NCBI GenBank assembly: GCA_032622095.1
Contig: CP136063.1
Span: forward strand, 219,311,982-219,375,981
DNA: 64,000 nucleotides
Direction: 5' to 3'
Source: Siphonodentalium dalli
Lineage: Eukaryota; Mollusca; Scaphopoda; Gadilida; Siphonodentaliidae
Of this stretch, positions 11,065-22,363 are shown in pieces. Position numbers and translations under genes: made by a program. The notes below the pieces were generated by a model. That model was not told the origin of the DNA. It saw only the letters and a program-made list of their open reading frames with translations, and made no database searches. How positions within the stretch are numbered: position 1 is the stretch's first letter; each line of letters begins with the position of its first letter.

Positions 11065-11490
11065 AGGGGTGGAATTTTTCCGGGCGCGTATGCCGGGGTG
11101 GGTGGGTGGTCGATGGGACCAACAAACAAATTTTTCCGCAACGCAAAATGTTTTTTCCTGCAAGTCTTCTTGACTTTTTTTTGCAATGAGTTTGTCTTAA
11201 AACACCTTAGAATGTCAATATTAACATAAAATGAAAAATTTCATGATGATCAGACAAACAGTATAGCCTGTAGCCCATGCTAATGGATTGAATTGAAATC
11301 CAAGATGGCCGCTGGCAGCCATGTTTTTTTGGCCGAATGACCCAAAAATGATTCGTTCCTATTTACATGTCAATGTTAACATCCATGACAAACAGAAATT
11401 CATATACAGCTGTTTACAGTGAATTTCCCCCCGCAAATCTCTGTTTTAGTGTTAAAATTGGGGTGGGTGTCAAAACATGGTCGGGACAAA
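11065..11490 (+). repeat. Dispersed repeat, copy 1 (partner at 20442-20885)
   Basis: About 425 bp shared in direct orientation. Landmarks are GTATGCCGGGGTGGGTGG, AATGTCAATATTAACATAAA, CAGTATAGCCTGTAGCCCAT, ATCCAAGATGG and AAATCTCTGTTTTAGTGTTA. No conserved reading frame links the copies, so it is probably a non-coding element. Ends and class are unknown. Confidence 0.8.
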
Positions 11491-12509
11491 ACTGCCGAAA
11501 ACTACTGGGCTACTGCACTTCAGATATCTTTGGCATAGGCACAATCAAGCATTATTTTATTTTACAAAGAAATGGTAGGTGTAAACTTTTGTTTGCACTT
11601 TCTTTTGTTCCTACCATCTATAAATGAGTTTTGCACCTTGGTTTGAACACACAAAACGCCAAATGTTACCAATTTTTTACTAAAATGGACCATTTCAACC
11701 CAAAACAAGTAGACCACGACAGATCGATTGTCAGTAAATGAGCTTCAGAAAGAAATAAACTGCTTCTATCTGGTAGAGCTATAATAGACCTTAGATATTT
11801 GAAATATAAAAAAATTATCGTAGCAATTTCAAAATATTGTCTTGCAAGCAGATGACACAATTCAGGGGATAGGTGTGAAAATCGGGCTATTTAAGAAATA
11901 TCTCTTGTTTCGACTAAGGTTTTGCAGTTATAACCGAAAAGTTTGAAGATAAATTTTAATTTGATAATAAGCTAGCGTAATTAACGAACGAAAGCAAAAC
12001 CACTCACATGAGGGTAGCTATGGCTTTATTTTTATGAAAATCAGTTTATAGAATCTCTGGTATTCCCTCCAAATAAGATTCACATAAGGCTATATTTCCT
12101 GGGTTCGTCGAATGAATGGACCCCAATCGTAATTTCAAGTATAAATTAGGGTAGACTAACTACACTATATATGGCATAATCTACCAACATCAAAATGAAA
12201 ATAGTTATACCTTGTCCAGAGGGGAACGGGAACATCTTTAATGAATTTAACCAATTTATTTCTTTTCTTGACGCTGGGTGAGCACTGCGGCGGAGATACT
12301 ATACCGAGAAGCGTGTCCAATTCACAGCTGTTCATTTCGTTCTAAGGTGTCACCCTGTCGATTTCAACGAAAATCGACGAACAACGTCATCGTGTAACTT
12401 TCCCCATTGACCGAGTTCGCCTGAACATGCACGAATGTATCTTCTGCTTTGTTCGTAATTGTGTGTTTCCTTTCGATTCCAAAAAATAGTATATTTATGG
12501 ATTATCACA
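11491..12509. other. Unassigned region upstream of the LINE
   Basis: About 1 kb without a recognised gene. I looked for the LINE's missing apurinic-like endonuclease domain here on the plus strand and did not find it. Confidence 0.5.
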
Positions 12510-12516
12510 TTCATGT

Positions 12517-14631
12517 GTGTACAGGGAATATTGGAAATTGCTCAACCAAAATAAAAATAGTAAACTAACTGAAACAACCCCATCTTTAACAGAGTTCTAT
12601 GAATATTTCAAAGAAAAGAATGTATGCACCTCCGATACCGGGAAGCACGAGTTTGAAACATCTTCACTCGACGTTGATTTTACTTTAACGGAAATTGAGG
12701 ATGTGGTGAGGAATCTGAAACTTGGAAAATCACCGGGAGTTGATAATATACGATGTGAATATATAAAAGCTACTTTCGAACAGATGAAACCACTGTACTT
12801 TCGACTATTCAATCTGATTTTGCGAACTGGCTTCATACCTGATGAATGGGGAATAGGCGTTATCCACCCAATTTTTAAATCCAAAGATCCTAAAAATCCT
12901 GACAACTACAGACCCATTACACTAGTTAGCTGTGTGGCGAAATTATTTACAGCAATCATAAGTAATCGTATATATACATTCCTACAAATAAACGATTTAT
13001 TATCAGAAAACCAAGCTGGGTTCAGAAAAGATTACTCAACAGTAGATCATATTTTCTCATTACATAGCCTAATTGAAATGACAAAAATTAAGAAAAAAAT
13101 GAGTTTATATTGTGCTTTTATCGACCTGTCTAAAGCCTTTGATAGCGTCTGGAGAGTTGGACTATGGAGAAAACTTTTAGAAATAGGAATTAAAGGACGG
13201 GTCCTCCACCTAATAATGAACATGTATAATGGAATAAAATCGTGTGTATCTCTTGGGGGTAGGTGCTCTCCTTCCTTCTCATGTGAAATGGGTGTAAGGC
13301 AAGTAGAAAACCTATCACCAATACTGTTCTCGATCTACCTCAATGACCTTGAAACATATTTATATGACATGGACCAGAAGGGTATTGCGTTAGCTGACCT
13401 AAATGAAACCACATTTCATGAACATATCAAAATAATGTGCCTGTTGTATGCCGACGACACCGTCCTACTGGCTGATAGCCCAAAGGAATTGCAAAATATG
13501 TTAAATGCATATGCCGCTTACTGTGAAAAATGGAAGCTGACAATTAATAACAGCAAAAGCAATATTGTGATATTCGGTCACGATAGAAATTCCAAAATCA
13601 ATTTCACAATTAATGATCAACTAATTGAAGTAAAAAATGAATATAGATATCTAGGTGTGATCTTTTCAAATAATGGTTCTTTTGTAGCCGAAAAGAAAAG
13701 GAGATGTGATGAAGCCAAACATGCTATGTTTTCTATTATTTCCAAAGCTAGAAAATGGAAGCTCCCTTTGACGTGTATTATCGAACTCTATGAAAAAACG
13801 GTTATACCAATATTGACATACGGCTGTGAAGTGTGGGGAGTGGCCAACAATGAAATAATTAAGCGCACTGAATTATGGTTCCTCAAATTTGTATTAAAAC
13901 TTAAAAAATCAACACCGACGGCGATGATTTATGGAGAAACAGGCTTACTACCGATAACGAGTAAAATTAAAAGTAGAATATTAAACTATTGGTCACGACT
14001 AGTGAGCGGAAATCAAACTAAAATATCTTATATCTTGTATGCCACTATACACAACATGATAAACCGACACAAAACTGGTCTCGGTTGGATCCGCTATATA
14101 CAAACTACACTCAATTATATCGGATTGTCGCATATCTGGTTGTCCCATAATATTATAAGGGAAAACTGGTTTCGGCAGACAATCAAAGTGAAGCTAAGAG
14201 ATGAATATATACAGGAATGGCAAACCATAATTAATTCCTCTGACAAATACCAATTCTATAGAATGATCAAAAACGAATTTGAAGAAGAAATTTACCTTCT
14301 AAAGCTCACAACAAACGAAGCATTATCGTTGTTGCGATTCCGCACGCGAAATCATCGATTGGCAATTGAAACGTCAAGTTGGAAAAACTTTCCCACCAGT
14401 AACACGTGCACGTTATGTGGAAAGTCTATTGGAAGCGAATACCACACACTACTGATATGTGAGAGTCTCAACGATACCAGGGTTAAATTTATTCCGCGAT
14501 ACTATTATACACACCCAAATGACGATAAACTCATCTCACTTATGAAAAACAATAAATCTCAGGTGCTGCACAATGTCTATCGTTTCATAAAATTAATAAA
14601 TGAAAAAATAATGACCAGCAGTATAGTATAG
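12517..14631 (+). CDS. LINE ORF2: reverse transcriptase, 5'-truncated, reading frame intact
   Basis: The 704-codon frame has no stop. It starts inside the pre-RT linker (YREYWKLLN); the first codon is GTG and no true start or endonuclease domain is present, so the copy is 5'-truncated. It would copy its own RNA at a nicked chromosomal target. RT blocks in order: LGKSPGVDNI (about residue 70), DNYRPITL, ENQAGFRKDYST, FIDLSKAFD (catalytic Asp about 203), GVRQVENLSP (about 259-268), LYADD (catalytic Asp about 313-314), KYLGVIF-like block (RYLGVIFSNNG). Near the end is a CX2CX8HX4C zinc knuckle (C631, C634, H643, C648). The usual Gly after GVRQ is Val here, which would probably impair activity. 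Lack of frame breaks suggests a young insertion. Confidence 0.93.
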   Translation: MYREYWKLLNQNKNSKLTETTPSLTEFYEYFKEKNVCTSDTGKHEFETSSLDVDFTLTEIEDVVRNLKLGKSPGVDNIRCEYIKATFEQMKPLYFRLFNLILRTGFIPDEWGIGVIHPIFKSKDPKNPDNYRPITLVSCVAKLFTAIISNRIYTFLQINDLLSENQAGFRKDYSTVDHIFSLHSLIEMTKIKKKMSLYCAFIDLSKAFDSVWRVGLWRKLLEIGIKGRVLHLIMNMYNGIKSCVSLGGRCSPSFSCEMGVRQVENLSPILFSIYLNDLETYLYDMDQKGIALADLNETTFHEHIKIMCLLYADDTVLLADSPKELQNMLNAYAAYCEKWKLTINNSKSNIVIFGHDRNSKINFTINDQLIEVKNEYRYLGVIFSNNGSFVAEKKRRCDEAKHAMFSIISKARKWKLPLTCIIELYEKTVIPILTYGCEVWGVANNEIIKRTELWFLKFVLKLKKSTPTAMIYGETGLLPITSKIKSRILNYWSRLVSGNQTKISYILYATIHNMINRHKTGLGWIRYIQTTLNYIGLSHIWLSHNIIRENWFRQTIKVKLRDEYIQEWQTIINSSDKYQFYRMIKNEFEEEIYLLKLTTNEALSLLRFRTRNHRLAIETSSWKNFPTSNTCTLCGKSIGSEYHTLLICESLNDTRVKFIPRYYYTHPNDDKLISLMKNNKSQVLHNVYRFIKLINEKIMTSSIV

Positions 14632-14930
14632 ATGTATATCGACATTCCTTTATTTGATTAGTCACCAAATGAGACCCATACACCCCCCCCCCCCAACCCC
14701 ACAAATATACTGAGTGCCCAATGTGGGAAATGGACCATCGGACGGTCCGCGTGAGTTTACAGAGATGTACCCGCACCATCGGTGCAAACCTGCAGGTAGT
14801 GGTGAACTCGCACCGCATAAATCGGTGTAAGTAAGGCAGGTAGAATGTTAAAGTGGCATATAGCTGACGTGATTCCTTTTTGAAGATTATATGATACAAT
14901 ATACACTTGAACTTGAACCGAAGACTATGA
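14632..14930 (+). other. Probable 3' untranslated tail of the LINE
   Basis: It follows the TAG stop directly. It contains a 12-base C run (14683-14694) and ends near ACACTTGAACTTGAACCG, a short tandem motif of the kind that terminates many invertebrate LINEs. I could not find a matching target-site duplication at 12.5 kb, so the right border is approximate. Confidence 0.5.
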
Positions 14931-17659
14931 TTTAATTTTACATAATACCATGTCGTGTCACTTTAATCACTGCCTCGATTGTATACGGCTACATTGAACA
15001 AAATGGTCCATGTATACATGTGCATTTAATATTGTGATCTCTCCGGGAACCAAGCTTATAATACAGTAACCATAAAGACATCATTATATAATACAATACC
15101 CAGAGACAGTATATATACAACAGTCCATGGTGATAAGAGTATCCAAAATAAAGTCGTATACGTTATTGGTTTAAAGATTTATACTTTTAAAATTCACTCA
15201 CTCACCAATAACCAAGCGTGTCCATCGGCTGTCAGCACAGACTGCAATCGACGATTACCGAAAACAGAAAGACCCGGCCCCGAGAGATCACACACCGACC
15301 GAAATAACCCCGTGAAAATTCGACTAAATCGTGCGTTTATAGCTGTCTGAATCATCGATGCGATGAGAGCGATAGATTGCCTGCATATGCCCCCGCCCAG
15401 CCTGATGTGATTGTGTGTCTCGGTGAGTGGTGTCATCCCGATAGGCTGTATAATATAGTTATCCGTTATCAATCAATTAAACCTTTGATGACTGGATGCT
15501 CGCTCGGCGAGACCATCCAGCTGTGAAAGGATGATTGGCCAGTTAAAGTGACACAATAGACCCGTTCGCCTTATTTGTATCACAAAGTACCCGATCGACA
15601 TTAATCACATACTTATGAATTATATATATATGTATATAAACTACACAACAATATATATTGTATTTTTTGGAAGATCTAATTTATAGAACTAAGCATTAAC
15701 AATAAGTTTTGTGGAATCTCGACTAATGGGTCAATTCAAACATCCAGGTGTTGTCAACATGTTCGATATGAGCTTCTCCCCTGAATAATACGTGTACATT
15801 CCTATATACAACAGAGTTCTGTGTCAAAACTGATCCATGCATTAATTACACTAAAGAGGAAATGTGATGAGATTGTCTCAGACCTGGGCACGTCAAACAT
15901 ATATGACCATATATATATATATATTATATCAAAAGTTTCTCCCATATTAGGATCAGAATGGCTTGATGTGTCACTTTTACAGTCTCTCTCAATGTATAAT
16001 AAGGATAATGTTATGCAGCCAAATGACGAAAAATCACCATACACCTCGAGATACCTATAACACGTCGGGTATTATGTATATATATTTCATTACATGTATT
16101 TCACTTTATTATTTTTTCTCAAATACTGTATTGTATATATGGTTTAATGAGAATAAACATATTTGATTTGATACTATATAGTCTTATGATAACAAATAAT
16201 TCCTTATTAAATATATGTAATTTCGTTTCGCACAGTACCGCACCATACCAAGTGCTGTACATTAAATGCCCACCTTCGCACAGTAGAACGGTAAATTCGT
16301 GAAGACATTTTTATTATATTTCACATCAGGAATTTCGATCACTTTTCACTCTCCCTGATGTGTATAGACTGTAGTTACTATAGTGTCGTTTTTTATTGTG
16401 TCTTATTTTCTCAATAAAAGGTAAACTAACGCTACGAATGAGCTTTCATTGTAATTCAATATTCATAATTCTCATTTGCAATACCAGTAATCGAAAGACA
16501 CAGTAACAAGATTTTCCTATTACGACATTAATGCTTTAAGCCCACCGATCTACTGTGCAACAAAAGTGCTCGCAAAATTCAAAACAGCAGCATCGTATTA
16601 GATAATAATTGGTGACGTCACAGAATCGGATATAATCTATATACGACCCAAAGCGCCCGGCTTTGGTTCCTTATATAACGCGCGTAGGGCAGTTATAGAA
16701 AATATATATTCAAACTCAAAACTGGTGTTCATCGAGTAATGAAATCGCGTCATCGATTCAGCGTTTTTGATTGGCTAGTCGCAAATTATCACGGATCGCG
16801 TGCCACATGAGAAACTGAACTGTCCGTATTCAATTGAAAATTGTCTCGACCAAGCCAAAATGAGTTGTAAATGACAAACACTTCAATAAAAACAATGTTA
16901 GACTTAATTAAGAAATATACAGGCTGGCAGCGGTGAGACAGCGAGGGAACTGAACTATGTTTTGCAGCTTGTGCAGTTCTTATCGATAAGGTCGCGCGAC
17001 TCATATTGGATTGGTTTACGGAATATGGAATCTCGATTTTCAAATGTATCAACAGTAATTGAACAGAGTCAGCCTGGTCAGGGGGCCATGTTCACAAGTG
17101 TGTATCATATTGTAAGGAGATCATTCTGGTGGACATGCATGCTTTCTTTGTCACTTAATTTATGTTCAATCGAGAAACAGAACATAAACTGCAATATGTT
17201 GTATTTACTGCCGAGAACACTATCACTCCTGTATTGAATATTGCTCATGAAGATATCCATACCAATAAGCAATAGAATTACTCCGCTTATACAACAGTAA
17301 CGCTCTGTTGGTCGCAGGTGTTGCGGCAAACTTCAACAGAGTCATGTTCTTCGTTAAGGACTTCGCTAACCCAATTTTCCCCAAATTTGATGGAGTCAAA
17401 ATAAATTATTATGTTCACTTTTATTAGTAATCACAGTAACCAAACCCATTGATGCTAAATTATAAGAGTATAATTATTCATGGTGGATTATGTTAGAAAT
17501 ACTAAATGTAAATTTATCGAGGTTTTTAAAATCTATTTTTTCGAACCCAAATTCAACAAACACAAATGGAATAGATAGGATGATTGACTCCGATCAGTAC
17601 CATAAACATACACTCAAAATAAAGTTGAGTAAAAAGTGTTGGGTTATCCAAAGTTGGGT
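14931..17659. other. Unassigned region
   Basis: No recognised gene in about 2.7 kb. A 92-codon minus-strand frame (15472-15194) ends at TTGGTGAGT, which resembles a splice donor, but nothing else supports an exon. At about 16060-16165 the sequence AATAAACATATTTGATTTGA resembles a LINE 3' tail with its last bases reiterated. Support for both is weak. Confidence 0.35.
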
Positions 17660-17818
17660 TCATGATAGATCATGCCATGAAACTCTACTATGTCTGATGC
17701 ACGTAGAGATCACATTCCACCAGTACAAAACCTTGGAACTTTTTGAAGTTTTGACAGGGAACCTTATAAAGTCGAAAATTTAACGCGGGGTACATATATC
17801 TCAGTCAGTATCTGTTTC

Positions 17819-18043
17819 TTAACCCTTTCAGTGCCAAGTCCGATTTTTGTATCAACCCATATTTCCTTGACCATTTTTCAACTTTTATTGATTATAATAA
17901 TGTGATACATTGATGGAAAGAGCTCTAAGAGCTCTAAGAGCTCTTTCCACCAATGTATCACATTATTATAATCAATAAATTTGAAAAATGATCAAGGAAA
18001 TATGGGTTGATACAAAAATCAGGCTTGGCACTGAAAGGGTTAA
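17819..18043. mobile_element. TTAA MITE, CCCTTTCAGTGCC family, short fold-back
   Basis: TTAA at 17819-17822 and 18040-18043 bracket 217 bp that is almost entirely one hairpin. CCCTTTCAGTGCCAAGTCC faces GGCTTGGCACTGAAAGGG, with the tip at GAGCTCTAAGAGCTCTAAGA. The CCC terminus and TTAA target fit piggyBac-type mobilisation. A longer relative with a similar TIR lies at 55125-55609. Its right TTAA is also the left TTAA of the next element. Confidence 0.9.
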
Positions 18044-18430
18044 CCCTTTACCCAACAAACCGGCCAAATAAAGCTTCAACAGCCTAAAATATCTTCGGTC
18101 TGTCTCAATAGAACCATACAAATATGGATATCATTGGAACCGGCTCCTTTATCACATTGTGATAGTTACAGTTATGCCCTGTGCCAATGCATTCTCTTAT
18201 ATATGCGAGTCGACCATAGGTCGCCTCGCATATATAAGAGAATGCACTGGCCTAAAAAAAACTCTTTTTTTAACACTTTTTACCATTTTTTCTTACATTC
18301 TTTAACAATTTTATAATTTTTAATGTGTTAAGCCAATGCATTCTCTTATATATGCGAGGCGACCTATGGTCGACTCGCATATATAAGAGAATGCATTGGC
18401 ACAGGGCCGTTCTGTTGGGGAAAGGGTTAA
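18040..18430. mobile_element. TTAA MITE, CCCTTTACCCAACA family, copy 1
   Basis: TTAA at both ends (18040-18043, 18427-18430) and TIRs CCCTTTACCCAACA / TGTTGGGGAAAGGG. It holds two copies of the 67-bp palindromic module in opposite orientation (18184-18250 and 18333-18399), separated by a T-rich stretch containing TTTTTTCTTACATTCTTTAA. Nearly identical copies lie at 24906-25305 and 59697-60095, indicating recent activity. The unit has no coding capacity; short frames through the hairpins are chance. piggyBac-like by termini; the autonomous partner is not in the window. Confidence 0.92.
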
Positions 18431-18624
18431 TAATGTACTTCACTGTAGGTGAAGGTCCCAACTCGACAATAAATTTCCACTATTTTAAGTGACTTTGTGT
18501 GTGATTTTGCTTTGCGTCACGTACAATTATGGAATTTCTCCTGGGTTTATTGCAATATCGGCTCACAAAAGGCAAGTAAATCATACAAGTTAGGACCTTC
18601 ACCTACAGTGAAGTACATTATTAA
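18427..18624. mobile_element. TTAA MITE, TAATGTACTTCAC family
   Basis: TTAA at 18427-18430 and 18621-18624. TIRs of about 30 bp begin TAATGTACTTCACTGTAGGT; the right end is the exact complement. The 190-bp interior is not palindromic. It shares its left TTAA with the preceding MITE. Only copy seen here. Confidence 0.8.
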
Positions 18625-18775
18625 GAAACAGACAATAACAAAGAATCATATATCCCTTGTTATTTTTTTGACTTTATACGGTTCCCTGTCAAACCTTCAA
18701 AATGTCCCCAGGTTTTGTACTGGCGTTGGCCAGAGTAGAGATTCATGGCATGATTTAGGTTCATGAACGTTGGGT

Positions 18776-19693
18776 TAATGGTTGGGTCAAATTCCAGACG
18801 TTGGGTTCAATCATTGAGTGAGATTATTTTAGTTAATAATCACTGGTTTTTAGTTGCGCTCCTTGATAACGATTTGCTGGATGTGAGCTCTCTTTTTCAT
18901 ATTTTCTTCTCTTTATTGGTATCAAATTTAAATTAATTCATCTTAAAGGTATCTGTTATGTCCGAATTATATAGTTGTAGTATTGATAGTGTCTTTGTCA
19001 CAATAATTCTATTCAAGGTTGTTAATTTATTCCCGAAAAGGAAGTTATTATATGTTACACCTCGTTTTGGACTTTCATATTACATACTAGGTTCGAAGTC
19101 TGGTTTAGTTCAATATCTCACCCCTATTCAGGGTTTACGGTCCGAAAAGAATTCATTGATTGGAATTACTTTTGGGAAACTTAATTAATAACCAGAATCT
19201 CATGGTCAAAACGCATCCATTGAGATGAAATATAATTATATTGTCATATGTTTTCTCCAACCCCGTGTTCAGTTACTTCAAACCCGATGTTTGGTTAATT
19301 TAACCCAACGTTTGGTTACAAAGTTCGGTTACCGTAGCCCAATGTTTTACTTTTTTCTAACCCAACTAGTTTAGTTAACTAGTTAACAGCTTATCCCAAC
19401 GGTTAGCCGGATTCGTTTGACTAAATGTTGGGTTAGAGTTAGACTAAACTTTAGTGATATATATGTTTTGAGTTTATAACTTTTACTGCTGATACATGCT
19501 ACCCCATTTCGCGATATGTAATACAAATCAAATGAAATTTATGAAGGATCGAGTACACATTATGGACTATACCCAAGCATAATAACATAAAAACAGACAC
19601 ATCAAACAAAGTGAACATAAACCTCATACTTGCTAATAAATTTCTACTTCCAGAAATAATGAGTTACATGCACATTACTGTAAGTCGGTCGAT
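18776..19693. other. Unassigned region rich in GTTGGGTT-like motifs
   Basis: No gene. Between about 18755 and 19440 variants of GTTGGGTTA and AACCCAACGTTTGG recur irregularly in both orientations. This is probably decayed outer sequence of the fold-back element. A 76-codon plus-strand frame (18958-19188) has no recognisable motif. Confidence 0.4.
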
Positions 19694-19956
19694 ATAAACC
19701 CATTTTTACAAAATGGATTCTGCCATCAGTTATAAAAGTACACATTGGAATGGTATATTGCTCACCTGCAGGGATGTCCAGTAATAAAAGCAGACGACAG
19801 ACAGAAAATTAGAAAATAAAAGTGCAGAAGAATTCATATTCATTGGTGGGAAATGTTTAGATAATAAGTTTAACAAACGACCATTGTTGAATTTATTATC
19901 TGACTATTTAATAAGGCAACTATTCGTCTATGAGTATCTAGTATAGAAAGGGTTAA
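19694..19956. mobile_element. TTAA MITE, CCCTTTCTGTACTA family, copy 1 (left end decayed)
   Basis: The right end is TAGTATAGAAAGGG followed by TTAA (19953-19956). The left end has decayed to ATAAACCCATTTTTACA. Shared landmarks with 34561-34788 are AAATGGATTCT, GACGACAGA, TAAAAGTGCAGAAG and AATAAG/ACAATAG-like inner segments. Confidence 0.75.
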
Positions 19957-20441
19957 ATTAATCAATGTGTGCCGTGTATATTAATACAGCGGAAGCCACG
20001 TTTAATGTAGAGTATCAAACATTCTGGATTTACTCAGAGCAGCAACTACTCTATAGATATTACTCACGAGAAATGAGAAATCGCAGAATTATACCAAATT
20101 ATGCCAATTCCAGCGAATATAGTGTATTCGAATGGCATTTATGACCACACCGCTCAGACGCGCGTATGAATACGTAATGTGACGTTCCCCAGAGATCCTC
20201 GAATCATCCGCGTCGTTCTATTTCTTATTTCTTTGTCTGGATATACAAATGTGATGATTGATAACTTATGCGAGTTTGTGATTATCCTCTTAATCAAGAG
20301 TTTGGGTTGCGTGATACATTTTTGTTCTGTATAGTCTAGCTATTTTCACCAGAGGAGGATGAAAGGTCCTTATTATACCATAAATGAATGTTTCGAGTGT
20401 ACACCCTGTTGTCACTGTTATCAATAGCTCCCTTTCAAACA
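19957..20441. other. Unassigned spacer
   Basis: About 480 bp; no gene, repeat or regulatory signal recognised. Confidence 0.5.
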
Positions 20442-20885
20442 GGGGGTGGTGGAGAAGAAAAAAACCCGGGCACGTATGCCGGGGTGGGTGGATGGTCGAT
20501 ATATAGGACCAACAAACAAAAATTTCCGCAACTCAAAAATATTTTTCCTGCAAGTCTTTTTGACTGTTTTTGCAATGAGTTTGGCTTAAAACACATCTAT
20601 ATGTCAATATTAACATAAATGACAAATTTCATGATGATCAGACAAACAGTATAGCCTGTAGCCCATGCTAGTGGATTGAATTTTGAAATCCAAGATGGCT
20701 GCTGGCAGCAATGTTATTTTTTTACTGAATGACCCCAAAATGACTTGTTCCTATTTACATGTCAATGTTAACATCCATGATTAATAGTATGCACAGAAAT
20801 TCATATACAGCTCTTTACAGTGAATTCCCCCCCCCCCGCAAATCTCTGTTTTAGTGTTAAAAGGGGGTGGGTGTCCACAAAAAAA
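20442..20885 (+). repeat. Dispersed repeat, copy 2 (partner at 11065-11490)
   Basis: Same order of landmarks as copy 1, in the same orientation, including ATGATGATCAGACAAACAGT and AATCTCTGTTTTAGTGTTAA. Differences are scattered substitutions and small indels, plus an 11-base C run at 20827-20837. Confidence 0.8.
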
Positions 20886-21672
20886 ACCTGCCAAAAATGG
20901 AAAACAATTTGGACGCGGGGGTGGGTGGGTCCCAACAAGGGTCGAAAGTCAAAAATCAGCATACGTGCCTGCAAATTTTTTCCGACTCCCCCCTGTTTCA
21001 GACTGCTAATTCTGTTGTTTTTGCATCCAGAATGTTGCCGTTTTTGGAATTGATAACAGTTAATTCATGCATACTTTACCGACATTTGGGGGTGGTTTAT
21101 TTATTAAAGAAATATCAAAGCGTTCCACACACAAATATGTCAGACCAACTTGCATCGCAACAAAATTATTTGTTATATTTACACTGAAATCATTTGTTAT
21201 ATTTACACTGAACTGGTAAATTAAAAGAGCACTTAGCGCCCGTTTTAAACGATATTTTGGTATCGCATTGCAAGTTGCGTCCAAACAATATGAAAACAAG
21301 TTGGCGCCTGCGCGCGATGTCACATGGCGTGATTTGAACCAACCAACGTCCTCCATTCAGGCTAAACGGCGAATGCATGTAGGAGTGTGAATATTTAATT
21401 AAAGATGCACCATTCATACACACTAAATAACAGGATAGCAGATTATTGCAAATCTGCCCCTATCATGGGTTGCTATTTTCCTCATTAGGGGCAGACTACC
21501 CTCCTGGTGGGGGCAATTAACATCCCCCCTAAAGAGGTAGATAATTGCAATATTTTAGGGCAGTGTTGCCAATTCTTGGGGGGGGGGGGGTAATGCTAAC
21601 CCTTCTGGCAACTAAAACATTTACCTTCGTATAGGGGTAACTTTGAAATATGGAACACATATTGGGGCAATT
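20886..21672. other. Unassigned region with a G tract
   Basis: No gene recognised. There is a short tandem duplication at about 21165-21210 (ATTTGTTATATTTACACTGA twice) and a 13-base G run at 21578-21590. Several open frames here are under 110 codons, overlap on both strands and carry no motif. Confidence 0.4.
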
Positions 21673-21755
21673 CCCTATGACTCGTATATATAGGATAATG
21701 CATTGGCACAGGGTTTTCGCAAAAGTTCAAGAAACTCCAGTCATGGAAAGGTTAA
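21673..21755 (-). mobile_element. End fragment of the TTAA CATGACGGGAGC-family MITE
   Basis: On the minus strand from the TTAA at 21752-21755: TTAACCTTTCCATGACTGG, then TTTTGCGAAAACCCTGTGCC and half of the palindromic module, breaking off at about 21673. Confidence 0.75.
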
Positions 21756-22363
21756 AATCTTCTTAACAAAAATAGAGAGGGCTCAGTGTTTTGCTATTAT
21801 GTACTCAACCTCTTTTGTTATGTTAAATTGTTATATTATATTATATATTTCGAGATAGCATCATGTACACAGCATAAGTATATTGCGACAGTGGTTACTT
21901 GAACTTACTTCACTTGATTCAACGACCACGTGGGTCGTGGTGTTTTCTGATTACAATATCTGGAATTATAATTTTATGAATTCATCTTTACACTATGAGT
22001 ATAATCTAATTACATGGCGCTTATTGATCAGAACTTACAGAATATCAACGATAATAGCGGAGATATGTAAGATTAATGTCAAATAATATTTTACTGCCAT
22101 ATTTTCCATAAAACACACACGTCGAAATTTCTAAACTTTTCCGATGCCGTGCTTCTGTTCGATTGTGCTTCTATTTCCATTGTAAATATGCTGTGTCTCA
22201 ATACTCATGAAACTGTAGAATATTATTATATCTTTATTTCCTCCATTCTAAATGAAGATTTATAATTGTGAAATGGTGCATTATAGGACCGCATATATAA
22301 ATTGCTTCAATGATATGATACTGCATGAACTCATATCGCCCCAACTCAAAAGGTCGTGTTCCG
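21756..22363. other. Unassigned spacer
   Basis: About 600 bp; nothing recognised beyond a small palindrome CGACCACGTGGGTCG near 21920. Confidence 0.4.

Larger units (their letters stand above)
17660..18775. mobile_element. Old fold-back element interrupted at its centre by three MITEs
   Basis: The left arm is about 17660-17822, the right arm about 18621-18775. Matching inverted landmarks are GATCATGCCATGAAACTCTA / its diverged complement near 18735, CCAGTACAAAACCT / AGGTTTTGTACTGG, and TTGACAGGGAACC / GGTTCCCTGTCAA. The arms meet at CTGTTTCTTAA on the left and TTAAGAAACAG on the right. The centre was therefore the palindrome CTGTTTCTTAAGAAACAG, and its TTAA is where the three later elements sit. 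The outer parts are rich in GTTGGGTT. Confidence 0.8.

Noticed and set aside
15194-15472. 92-codon minus-strand frame ending at a splice-donor-like GGTGAGT as an exon
   Set aside because: No recognisable domain, acceptor or neighbouring exon; a single GGTGAGT is expected by chance in this length of DNA.
16060-16165. LINE 3' tail (AATAAACATATTTGATTTGA)
   Set aside because: No coding homology upstream and no second copy in the window, so not supportable as a feature.
19240-19440. Telomere-like repeat (AACCCAACG / GTTGGGTT)
   Set aside because: Units are irregular, in both orientations, and not TTAGGG; more likely decayed fold-back arms.
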